From: JBBTUF01 sp038063855
Lineage (GTDB): Bacteria > Patescibacteriota > Minisyncoccia > Ryanbacterales > GWA2-47-10b
Direction of reading: 5' to 3'
Assembly: GCA_038063855.1 (NCBI GenBank)
Contig: JBBTUF010000032.1
Location: 1 to 9,561 of the forward strand
Length of the DNA stretch: 9,561 nt
Both the position numbers and the translations under genes were made by a program. Shown here piece by piece: positions 4,758-9,561 of this stretch (position 1 is the stretch's first letter; each line of letters opens with the position of its first letter). The notes under the pieces were generated by a model that had not been told where the DNA came from, made no database searches, and saw only the letters and a list, made by a program, of their open reading frames with translations.

Positions 4758-5936
4758 TTAGGAGAAACGTAAACTACCGTGGCCGCGTTTTTGAACTTCG
4801 AAAACCTTTGTTTTAAGGATATCAACCTTTCGTTTCAAAAACAACGGATTGAGTGTCGCATGCTCCGCACAAAGTCTCTGCTTTACTGCAAGTGGCGTAG
4901 CGGGATGTTCCAGCACGCGCTGGTATGGCGTCATGGCACAGGTTTCATATTTTCGTACATATCGTGAGCCAACCTTGCCTTTCGAGGCTGTGCGACGCAC
5001 AGCTTTAAAGTGGTTTAAGTATATCGCAAGCACATCATAAAGCTCATTGAGCACGGGGATGACATCATAACAATCAAGTCTCTGCCACCCGATGTACCTG
5101 CGCACCACATGTCCATTACGTTCCTCAACATACATATTGTCATTCTTCTTGTATGGCTCTGATCGTGATAGATCAATATGTTCTGTATCACACCACCGTT
5201 TAGCCACCCAGTTAATGAACTCACTGCCAGTATCAGGGTGGAGTCCGAGAAGCTGAAACGGGAGATGTTTTCTGATCTCTCGCATGCTCTCTACAGTTGG
5301 TTCTTGCCCCTTGTTCCATTGAGCGCGTGGGATAACCCAGTATGTAGCCGCATCGGTGTAATTAACCGTATATATCATATTTCCTGCGAGCGTATCACCG
5401 CAGTGTGCCACCGTGTCAATCTGTCCATGACCAGGAGGCAGGTTGCTCCATGGCCCCTTGAAGATTGGGATAATACGTTTGAGCTGCGATGGCTTGGTTG
5501 AGGATAGTCCATGACGCCTGACACGTATCTTCATGAACTGTGCAACTCTGCGCTTCATTGTGCGCTCACTCATGGCGAGTAGCTTGCCGGTTGCTTCTTC
5601 CCCATGCCGCCACTGACCATCTCGTCTCATAATGGAGACATATTCATTGACCATCGGGTGCAGAAGCTCTCCGCACGCTTCATCGCTTGCCTCCCAGACA
5701 TCTTTCAATGCGGCTGTAACATCAGGAGTGTAATACTCGCTTCTGCCTCTTTGCTCCTCGTGCGCGGGATCACGAAGCTGTATTCTTTTAAACTTTCGTG
5801 GAACTGACTTCGGGTGCATTCCGGTTACAAAACAGATGTGTTTGGTGATTTCCCCTCGTCTTTTCTTATCTCCTCTGGCTTTAAGCCATTCTGTAAGATG
5901 TGTTTGAAATATGTCTTTTTTGGTTGCCATATTCAT
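4758..5936 (-). CDS. DDE (rve-type) transposase of the IS
   Basis: This 392-aa protein catalyses cut and joining of the surrounding insertion sequence. The N-terminal part (about 1-140) is basic with helix-turn-helix-like stretches (GEITKHICFVTGMHPKSVPRKF and a second near 113-132) for binding the end repeats. The catalytic core has Asp174 in G-Q-I-D-T, Asp235 in H-P-D-T-G-S-E-F, and Glu271 in Y-V-E-E-R-N-G. The 35 residues between the second Asp and Glu give the classic DD(35)E spacing. The R/S-x-PYKKNDN-x-x-VE block is typical of a group of integrase-core transposases near IS481 or unclassified (ISNCY) elements; I do not assign a family. All three acidic residues are intact and the ORF is unbroken, so the element may still be active. 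ATG 5936 and an in-frame ATG two codons later are both possible. Confidence 0.9.
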   Translation of the reverse strand: MNMATKKDIFQTHLTEWLKARGDKKRRGEITKHICFVTGMHPKSVPRKFKRIQLRDPAHEEQRGRSEYYTPDVTAALKDVWEASDEACGELLHPMVNEYVSIMRRDGQWRHGEEATGKLLAMSERTMKRRVAQFMKIRVRRHGLSSTKPSQLKRIIPIFKGPWSNLPPGHGQIDTVAHCGDTLAGNMIYTVNYTDAATYWVIPRAQWNKGQEPTVESMREIRKHLPFQLLGLHPDTGSEFINWVAKRWCDTEHIDLSRSEPYKKNDNMYVEERNGHVVRRYIGWQRLDCYDVIPVLNELYDVLAIYLNHFKAVRRTASKGKVGSRYVRKYETCAMTPYQRVLEHPATPLAVKQRLCAEHATLNPLFLKRKVDILKTKVFEVQKRGHGSLRFS

Positions 5937-5946
5937 ATAGCAACCA

Positions 5947-5968
5947 CGGTAACCTATTTATGGCCTAT
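5947..5968 (-). repeat. Extra internal copy of the IS end sequence
   Basis: Read on the minus strand this is ATAGGCCATAAATAGG plus TTACCG, a third version of the terminal repeat. It lies between the right end and the transposase start (ATG at 5936-5934), in the expected promoter region. Transposase binding here could repress its own gene or help assemble the end complex. Confidence 0.7.
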
Positions 5969-5980
5969 CCACTCCTCGTT

Positions 5981-6007
5981 CGGTAACAGTTTTTATGGCC
6001 TATAAGG
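5981..6007 (-). repeat. Right terminal inverted repeat of the IS
   Basis: Read on the minus strand it begins CCTTATAGGCCATAAAAAC and ends GTTACCG, matching the left end at 4727-4754. The target copy TTATA follows at 6008-6012. Confidence 0.82.
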
Positions 6008-6067
6008 TTATATTGAAAAAATCATTTCTGAGGGGTATATTAAGATGACCGTTGAGAGTTTATATTG

Positions 6068-6148
6068 GCCGGCATAGCTCAGCCCCGACGCACTTTTGAA
6101 AATAGAATAGCGAAGTCGGGGTCCCGACTGAAACGTCGGGATGGTAGA
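6068..6148 (+). repeat. tRNA-half/double-hairpin repeat, copy 2
   Basis: The order is the same as in copy 1. GCCGGCATAGCTCAG (6068-6082) comes first. Hairpin A is CCCCGAC 6083-6089 with GTCGGGG 6115-6121, again with a 25-nt loop. Hairpin B is TCCCGAC 6122-6128 with GTCGGGA 6135-6141, and TGGTAGA (6142-6148) follows. Compared with copy 1, one pair in each stem changes on both sides (T-A to C-G in A, C-G to T-A in B), so pairing is kept. The A loops share 16 of 25 bases. Only ten bases separate it from the intact tRNA(CAT), with no GIY-YIG gene between. The stop codon of the broken GIY-YIG gene is in its tRNA half. Confidence 0.88.
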
Positions 6149-6158
6149 AAATATTAGC

Positions 6159-6230
6159 GCCGGCATAGCTCAGTGGTAGAGCGAAGGACTCATAAGCCTT
6201 AGGTCGGAGGTTCGATCCCTCCTGCCGGCA
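6159..6230 (+). tRNA. tRNA with CAT anticodon (elongator Met, or Ile2)
   Basis: The cloverleaf is complete: acceptor GCCGGCA/TGCCGGC, D arm GCTC-AGTGGTA-GAGC, anticodon loop CTCATAA in stem AAGGA/GCCTT with an A-G mismatch next to the loop, and T arm GGAGG-TTCGATC-CCTCC. The discriminator is A6230 and CCA is not encoded. Position 1-72 is a normal G-C pair, so it is not an initiator. CAT can mean elongator Met, or Ile2 if the C is modified to lysidine; sequence alone does not settle this. Its first 15 nt occur twice more upstream. Confidence 0.93.
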
Positions 6231-6271
6231 CAACGCTTAGCATTGTAGCGATTTTGCTTGGCGAGAAATAT

Positions 6272-6346
6272 GGGCGCGTGGTGTAGCCCGGTTAACACGT
6301 CCCCCTGTCACGGGGAAGATCGCCGGTTCAAATCCGGTCGCGCCCG
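6272..6346 (+). tRNA. tRNA-Asp (GTC)
   Basis: Acceptor GGGCGCG pairs with CGCGCCC (6339-6345), the anticodon stem-loop is TCCCC-CTGTCAC-GGGGA, the T arm is GCCGG-TTCAAAT-CCGGT, and the discriminator is G6346, as expected for Asp. CCA is not encoded. Its 3' half, from the anticodon on, is read on the other strand as the end of the serine recombinase gene. Confidence 0.95.
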
Positions 6347-7804
6347 CAACAGACATAAATCCCCATTTTTGGGGGTTTTCGCTATCTGCTCGTATGGCTC
6401 TTTGAATTGGCAGCTAAGGACTTTTTGATTTTTGATGTTAATGTTCCAAAGTAAATTATGTGCAAGGATATGTTTTCGGACAGGTTCTGCATTCGAATAG
6501 TCATTTTTGGCTCTGCTAGCCTCTAAAAAGACTTTTTTGATCGGTTCCAAAGTAGATTCTGCGTTTATTTTTATTTTTCGCAAATCATTGAGTTGTTTAG
6601 TAAGTGCCTTCTCCTCGTTCGCAAGAGATACGATTTTAGCATTGTAAATGCCCTCAGGCGTATTTCCAGCAGAAAAACTATCACAGAGCCGTGTTTGAGA
6701 TTCCCGTATTCCAGAGAGCCTGTTTTCAATCAATACGGCGTTTCGATCCACATAGCCGCTGTCATGCCCTTGTTTTTCTTTTGCCGCCCGATAAGTAATC
6801 TCGATTAATTCCTCATCAAGTTTGAGGTCTTCAAAAACAGAAGTTACACATTCATCCAATTTTTCAGATCGCATATATTTTGTGTGTTCTGCACAATTAC
6901 CTTTTCCATTCGTGCAGTAGTAATAGTCGTGCCCTTTTTTCTTGCAGGCGGTCATCATACATCCACAGTTGCCACATTTCAGCACTCCACGAAGATGAAA
7001 GTCATGACGTTTTTTCTTTGGGTGTACTTTGCCTGTTAGAATTTCATTTGCTTGATCGAAAAGAGTTTTTGTAACGAGTGTTTCATGCTTGCCTTCATAA
7101 AACTTTCCTTCGCGTTGCATCATGCCGTAGTAAAATGTATTTCGAAGTACCCACTGCACTTGTCCTCTCAGGTATTGATTACCACTACGAGTACGCAACC
7201 CCTCGTTATAAAGCATGTTTGCTATTTCTTTTAGGCTGTATCTTCCTGTTGCATAAAGTGCGAACATTCTTTTTACATAAGATGCTTTTTCAGGATTCAC
7301 GACAATAAGCTTAGTTGAAGTATCGTTTTTGTATCCAAGAGGGGCTTGATGTGGCCACTCACCACGAGCAAACTTAGCTCGATTTCCACGCTTCACATTT
7401 TGACTTAATTCGTCAACATATTTTTTAGCGATACTGAAATCCAAACTCATCATGAACTTATCGTCAGGGATATTTTTAAACACTTTCTCTGGCGTCCGTA
7501 TTTCATTAATTAAGCCTCTATCCATAAGCCAAGAGATTTTTCCACCATCAAGAGCATTACGAGCAAGACGGTCAAGTTTCCAAACAAGCAATATACAATC
7601 TTTTTTCTTTTCGATGAACGAGAGCATTTCTTCAAATACAGGACGACCCGGAGCTTTCGCAGACATACTTTCCTTGAACACTTTTAAAAACTTGAAGCCA
7701 TCTCGTTCGGCAAGGTGTGAGAGTCCATTCTCTTGCGAATCAATAGAGAGTACCTGCCGATCTTCGGCTTCGGATGATTTACGGCAGTAGAGGATGTAGT
7801 TCAT
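6308..7804 (-). CDS. Large serine recombinase (site-specific integrase)
   Basis: This 498-aa large serine recombinase would integrate and excise the adjoining element. The resolvase domain (1-150) has catalytic Ser10 in Y-C-R-K-S10 and the K-L-D-R79-x-x-R82 active-site arginines. The Recombinase domain is about 155-260 (P-L-G-Y-K ... R-S-G-N-Q-Y). The zinc ribbon has C277-x2-C280 and C297-x6-C304, followed by a coiled-coil stretch (about 340-410). The start ATG overlaps the TGA of the rep gene (ATGA). The last 13 codons lie antisense in tRNA-Asp, with the stop (6308-6310) over its anticodon, so the final dozen residues (RARPDLNRRSSP) are the reverse of tRNA sequence. That placement suggests the element joined the chromosome at the 3' half of this tRNA and that the gene end carries the crossover region. 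Confidence 0.92.
   Translation of the reverse strand: MNYILYCRKSSEAEDRQVLSIDSQENGLSHLAERDGFKFLKVFKESMSAKAPGRPVFEEMLSFIEKKKDCILLVWKLDRLARNALDGGKISWLMDRGLINEIRTPEKVFKNIPDDKFMMSLDFSIAKKYVDELSQNVKRGNRAKFARGEWPHQAPLGYKNDTSTKLIVVNPEKASYVKRMFALYATGRYSLKEIANMLYNEGLRTRSGNQYLRGQVQWVLRNTFYYGMMQREGKFYEGKHETLVTKTLFDQANEILTGKVHPKKKRHDFHLRGVLKCGNCGCMMTACKKKGHDYYYCTNGKGNCAEHTKYMRSEKLDECVTSVFEDLKLDEELIEITYRAAKEKQGHDSGYVDRNAVLIENRLSGIRESQTRLCDSFSAGNTPEGIYNAKIVSLANEEKALTKQLNDLRKIKINAESTLEPIKKVFLEASRAKNDYSNAEPVRKHILAHNLLWNINIKNQKVLSCQFKEPYEQIAKTPKNGDLCLLRARPDLNRRSSP
6357..6380 (+). terminator. Terminator of the tRNA pair
   Basis: AAATCCCC (6357-6364) pairs with GGGGGTTT (6371-6378) around an ATTTTT loop, with one T-G pair and a short T tail. 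It lies 11 bases after tRNA-Asp and within the antisense recombinase gene. Confidence 0.65.
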
Positions 7805-8643
7805 TGGTTTGAATATAGCAAACTCTCATTGCTTTTGTTAAGAATGAGATTTTTAAGGCTGTGATTATCTTGTATGTTGTACATGAAATAATTGGTTTTT
7901 CCGGTATACTCATTCTCAAATGAATTTTTGTAAAGCGGAGTAAGAGACGTAAAAACATTTCTTACCTGTAGAAGAAAGTTTTCATTAAGACAGACTATCG
8001 GATGCTTAAGGCCACGGCTACGGAAATAGCTTTTTTCACCAATGAGACGATCGTCGTTTTCTTTCGTAATATATTTTGTAATATAATTTGCAGTTTTTCT
8101 TTCGTTGCCAGTTTTTTTGATCCATAGGTAACCTTGATCCCATGTTTGATTAAAAACATCTATGATGCGCTTGATATAGGGAAGATTGAAAAGTAGAGCA
8201 TGATAATGAACTCGACCACTTTCTGGTTGAAACTCGATGACCACGAGATATTGAATAATGGATTTTTTACTTTTAAAAAGAATATAGTTAAGTCGTTTTA
8301 CAAAAAGCGTAAATCGTGGATTCCCTTCTTTTGGCGTAAGAATATTATCTCGAAACGTAAGTGTAAGAGATTTTGAGACGTATGGTTTATTGATGGCATT
8401 ATGCCACATGCCGAAATTTGAATAGACCAATCTTTTGATCATTTTTTTGGAGCGTTGCCGAGAACGATCTCGCGAAGATTCTTGATTGTCGTCTTTATCT
8501 TTTTTCTGTTCGTTGTGATTAGATTCTTCTCTTCTACTAATTGTGAAGTTATAAAAGATTGGTTTTTCGTATTCATAAAATTCAAGAGTATTCCCCGATA
8601 ACACGAGACGATATTTACTTGTTTTGAAAGAAGCTTTTCTCAT
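7801..8643 (-). CDS. HUH rolling-circle replication initiator (Rep)
   Basis: This 280-aa relaxase-like Rep should nick an origin and prime rolling-circle replication through a 5'-tyrosine link. Motif I is S92-L-T-L-T-F. Motif II is G143-R-V-H146-Y-H148-A, the HUH metal site, preceded by YLVVIEFQ. The catalytic tyrosine motif is N186-Y-I-T-K-Y-I-T-K194, with Tyr187 or Tyr191 as nucleophile. The first 70 residues are charged and low in complexity, perhaps a DNA-binding extension. The gene follows a small ORF by eight bases and overlaps the recombinase gene by four, giving one operon. A strong palindrome 32 bases before its start is a candidate origin. No helicase or primase is seen in the window. 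Confidence 0.88.
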   Translation of the reverse strand: MRKASFKTSKYRLVLSGNTLEFYEYEKPIFYNFTISRREESNHNEQKKDKDDNQESSRDRSRQRSKKMIKRLVYSNFGMWHNAINKPYVSKSLTLTFRDNILTPKEGNPRFTLFVKRLNYILFKSKKSIIQYLVVIEFQPESGRVHYHALLFNLPYIKRIIDVFNQTWDQGYLWIKKTGNERKTANYITKYITKENDDRLIGEKSYFRSRGLKHPIVCLNENFLLQVRNVFTSLTPLYKNSFENEYTGKTNYFMYNIQDNHSLKNLILNKSNESLLYSNQ

Positions 8644-8651
8644 TGAGTGTG

Positions 8652-8882
8652 CTAATAATCAAGTGTAAGAAGTCGGCCGTTCCTCTCCGCCCCAAACGGG
8701 GGCGAGGGCGGAAAGGAACGGCCTCCCATGTCTTGCTCAATGTCACGAAAGTTCAAATACAGCTCAGCGAGGACAGCTAAATACTGCTCTGCCTTTTCTG
8801 GGGAGAGTTCCTCGCCAAACCGTCTCAGCCAATATGACCGTAGATCTCGGTTGAGTTCTTCAGAAAACAAAAAACCATGCAT
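8652..8882 (-). CDS. 76-aa small protein preceding Rep
   Basis: Residues 1-50 form an acidic helical region (RDLRSYWLRRFGEELSPEKA then EQYLAVLAELYLNF). Short proteins with a similar W-L-x-x-x-F-G-E-E-L-S/T-x-E-x-A pattern are, to my recollection, frequent beside mobile-element genes in Patescibacteria, but no function is known. The C-terminal part (about 52-72) is translated from a perfect-looking palindrome and is Pro/Gly/Arg rich, so its sequence may be set by the DNA structure, not by protein function. The frame stays open back to the TAA of the 210-aa gene, but ATG 8882 is the only usual start codon there. It is probably cotranscribed with Rep, eight bases downstream. Confidence 0.65.
   Translation of the reverse strand: MHGFLFSEELNRDLRSYWLRRFGEELSPEKAEQYLAVLAELYLNFRDIEQDMGGRSFPPSPPFGAERNGRLLTLDY
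8675..8723. repeat. 18-bp near-perfect palindrome upstream of Rep
   Basis: GGCCGTTCC-T-C-TCCGCCC (8675-8692) is matched by GGGCGGA-A-AGGAACGGCC (8706-8723), 17 of 18 positions paired, with a 13-nt G-rich loop (CAAACGGGGGCGA). It is by far the most stable hairpin in the window and much richer in GC than its surroundings. Its position just ahead of an HUH Rep gene suggests the double-strand origin where Rep nicks, or a leader structure controlling Rep expression. It lies inside the reading frame of the 76-aa protein. Confidence 0.8.
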
Positions 8883-8927
8883 GAGAGCACGGTATTCTTG
8901 TTTGCCTACGGGGAATTCCGGGGAGAG

Positions 8928-9560
8928 TTACGCCAAGTATCTTGGGTTTATCCGCACAAAAGCTCTATTGCCCGATGTGAAAATTAAGTAATCGGAGATC
9001 CCGACAGTCTTAAGAACTTTCGTAGCAATAGCTTCACATGCGCGATAATACTTACGAGGGTCGTGGTTCTCATCGGGGAAAATTGTCTCATTGATTTCGC
9101 TATAAAAATGTTGGTCTGCGGGTTTTTCTTGCGCATATAAATATTCCAAAATATATTGTGCCCGTGTTTTATTACTTCTTGCAGAAATTAAAATATCTTT
9201 CCCTTTGAAATGAAGTACTCCTTTTTCGATATCGTATAGAGCAGGTGAAAATCCTTCTTCCTGATTTTCCGATGCAGAAAGATTGTTGCGAATACCGTGC
9301 CATGTGACAAAAGAAGCACACCACCCCCTACCTTTTTCATTATCAAAAAAGCGACCATAATCATGTATTTGTTTTTCCTCCAGCAAATCACCAAGTACGA
9401 TACATGCTTCGTCAAATCCAAGACCTTGGCGTTTAAAGTCTGCTTCCGTGAGCGTAATTTCATATACATCATTTCGGTCAGGGTATATCGAAAGCTCGCT
9501 ACAGATCAGTTCTAAAACTTTTTTCCTCGCCTCGGTTGCTATTTGTTTGAAATCTTCCAT
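8928..9560 (-). CDS. 210-aa protein of unknown function
   Basis: The ORF may extend beyond the window edge; the first in-window ATG is at 9560. Three parts are visible: an N-terminal region (1-75) of helices and a short strand pattern (ELSIYPDRNDVYEITLTEADF), a middle region with a strand-rich stretch (YDIEKGVLHFKGKDILISAR, about 108-127), and a C-terminal region with helices (RAQYILEYLYAQEK, YYRACEAIATKVLKTVG) and final strands (DYLIFTSGNRAFVRINPRYL). The C-terminal half could be a winged-helix-like fold, and similar C-termini seem common in unannotated Patescibacteria proteins, but that is memory and not shown here. It heads the minus-strand module of the small protein, Rep and recombinase, 45 bases ahead of the next gene, so a regulatory or replication accessory role is possible. 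Confidence 0.75.
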   Translation of the reverse strand: MEDFKQIATEARKKVLELICSELSIYPDRNDVYEITLTEADFKRQGLGFDEACIVLGDLLEEKQIHDYGRFFDNEKGRGWCASFVTWHGIRNNLSASENQEEGFSPALYDIEKGVLHFKGKDILISARSNKTRAQYILEYLYAQEKPADQHFYSEINETIFPDENHDPRKYYRACEAIATKVLKTVGISDYLIFTSGNRAFVRINPRYLA

Positions 9561-9561
9561 C

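Larger units (their letters stand above)
4727..6007. mobile_element. DDE insertion sequence, 1281 bp
   Basis: The ends are imperfect inverted repeats: the left reads CGCTATAGGCC and the right, reversed, CCTTATAGGCC, both continuing to GTTACCGA. TTATA at 4722-4726 and 6008-6012 is the 5-bp target duplication. The boundaries are supported independently by the GIY-YIG gene, whose reading frame joins exactly when the element and one TTATA are removed. It carries one gene, a transposase on the minus strand. Confidence 0.9.
4508..6077 (+). pseudogene. GIY-YIG nuclease gene (third copy) broken by frameshift and IS insertion
   Basis: ATG 4508 reads MKGFVYILKDAKGRFYIGST and onward with R25-R26 and H30 in the first helix, so the GIY-YIG core is clear. 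The frame stops at TGA 4670-4672. One extra T in the seven-T run at 4647-4653 would restore VFFQEYVSLNNARQIERKLKKMRRKDY, including the helix with the likely metal-binding Glu. At KDY (4720-4725) the gene is cut by the insertion sequence 4727-6007. On the far side (from 6009) the frame resumes as YIEKIISEGYIKM, the usual end of this GIY-YIG subfamily, and runs to a TAG at 6075-6077 lying inside repeat copy 2. Removing the insertion and one target copy gives an open gene apart from the T-run shift. Copy 1 of the tRNA-half repeat precedes it and copy 2 closes it. Confidence 0.85.
6308..9561 (-). mobile_element. One end of an integrated replicon-like element at tRNA-Asp
   Basis: From the tRNA-Asp 3' half rightward, all genes run on the minus strand in a tight order: unknown 210-aa protein, small protein, HUH Rep, serine recombinase. 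A replication initiator plus an integrase at a tRNA gene is the usual core of an integrative plasmid or phage-like element. The distal junction is not in the window, and I found no second copy of the tRNA-Asp 3' end within it, so the extent is open. Confidence 0.55.

Noticed and set aside
4598..4825. 75-aa minus-strand ORF across the IS left end
   Set aside because: It spans the junction of the broken GIY-YIG gene and the IS and overlaps the transposase C-terminus in another frame, so it cannot predate the insertion.
5178..5501. 107-aa plus-strand ORF inside the transposase
   Set aside because: It is antisense to the conserved DDE core, which has intact catalytic residues, and shows no domain or start signal of its own.
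7452..7790. 112-aa plus-strand ORF inside the recombinase
   Set aside because: It is antisense to the resolvase domain of the serine recombinase and Ser/Arg rich, as such shadow frames usually are.
1..9561. CRISPR arrays or rRNA genes
   Set aside because: I saw no regularly spaced short repeats and no rRNA-like sequence on either strand.

Overview
The window looks like a piece of a Patescibacteria (CPR) chromosome, probably of the Parcubacteria group. The main signs are tRNA genes without an encoded CCA, an initiator tRNA split by a small group I intron, several tiny stand-alone GIY-YIG nucleases, a secreted peptidoglycan-binding/Fn3 protein of a type common in that group, and gene junctions of the ATGA/TAATG kind, mostly without Shine-Dalgarno sites. 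TGA is used as a normal stop (translation table 11). Taxonomy is inferred from gene content only.

Left part (1-1213): initiator tRNA(CAT) with a 258-nt group I intron, then three consecutive hairpins, a GIY-YIG gene (477-716), and a compact cassette of one or two very small Cys-x2-Cys proteins between a promoter-like sequence and a strong intrinsic terminator.

Core part (1243-4384): a tightly packed plus-strand cell-envelope cluster. It holds a membrane-anchored VanY-type D,D-carboxypeptidase, a YhbQ-like GIY-YIG protein, a patatin-like lipid hydrolase, a secreted peptidoglycan-binding/Fn3 protein, and a frameshifted remnant that looks like a PAP2 lipid phosphatase.

Rearranged part (4420-6230): two about 80-bp repeats, each made of the first 15 nt of a tRNA, two adjacent hairpins with compensatory base changes between copies, and the tRNA D-loop heptamer TGGTAGA. 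They flank a GIY-YIG gene and lead into the intact tRNA(CAT) whose 5' half they copy. The GIY-YIG gene was broken by a 1281-bp DDE insertion sequence (4727-6007, 5-bp target duplication TTATA) and also carries a T-run frameshift. The repeat plus GIY-YIG unit is the best candidate here for an undescribed element, one that inserts in a tRNA D-loop and restores the tRNA 5' half.

Right part (6272-9561): tRNA-Asp(GTC), then a minus-strand module running leftward into it. The module has a 210-aa protein of unknown function, a 76-aa small protein containing a near-perfect 18-bp palindrome, an HUH rolling-circle Rep protein, and a large serine recombinase whose last codons lie antisense inside the tRNA-Asp gene. 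This looks like one end of an integrated replicon; its other end is outside the window.
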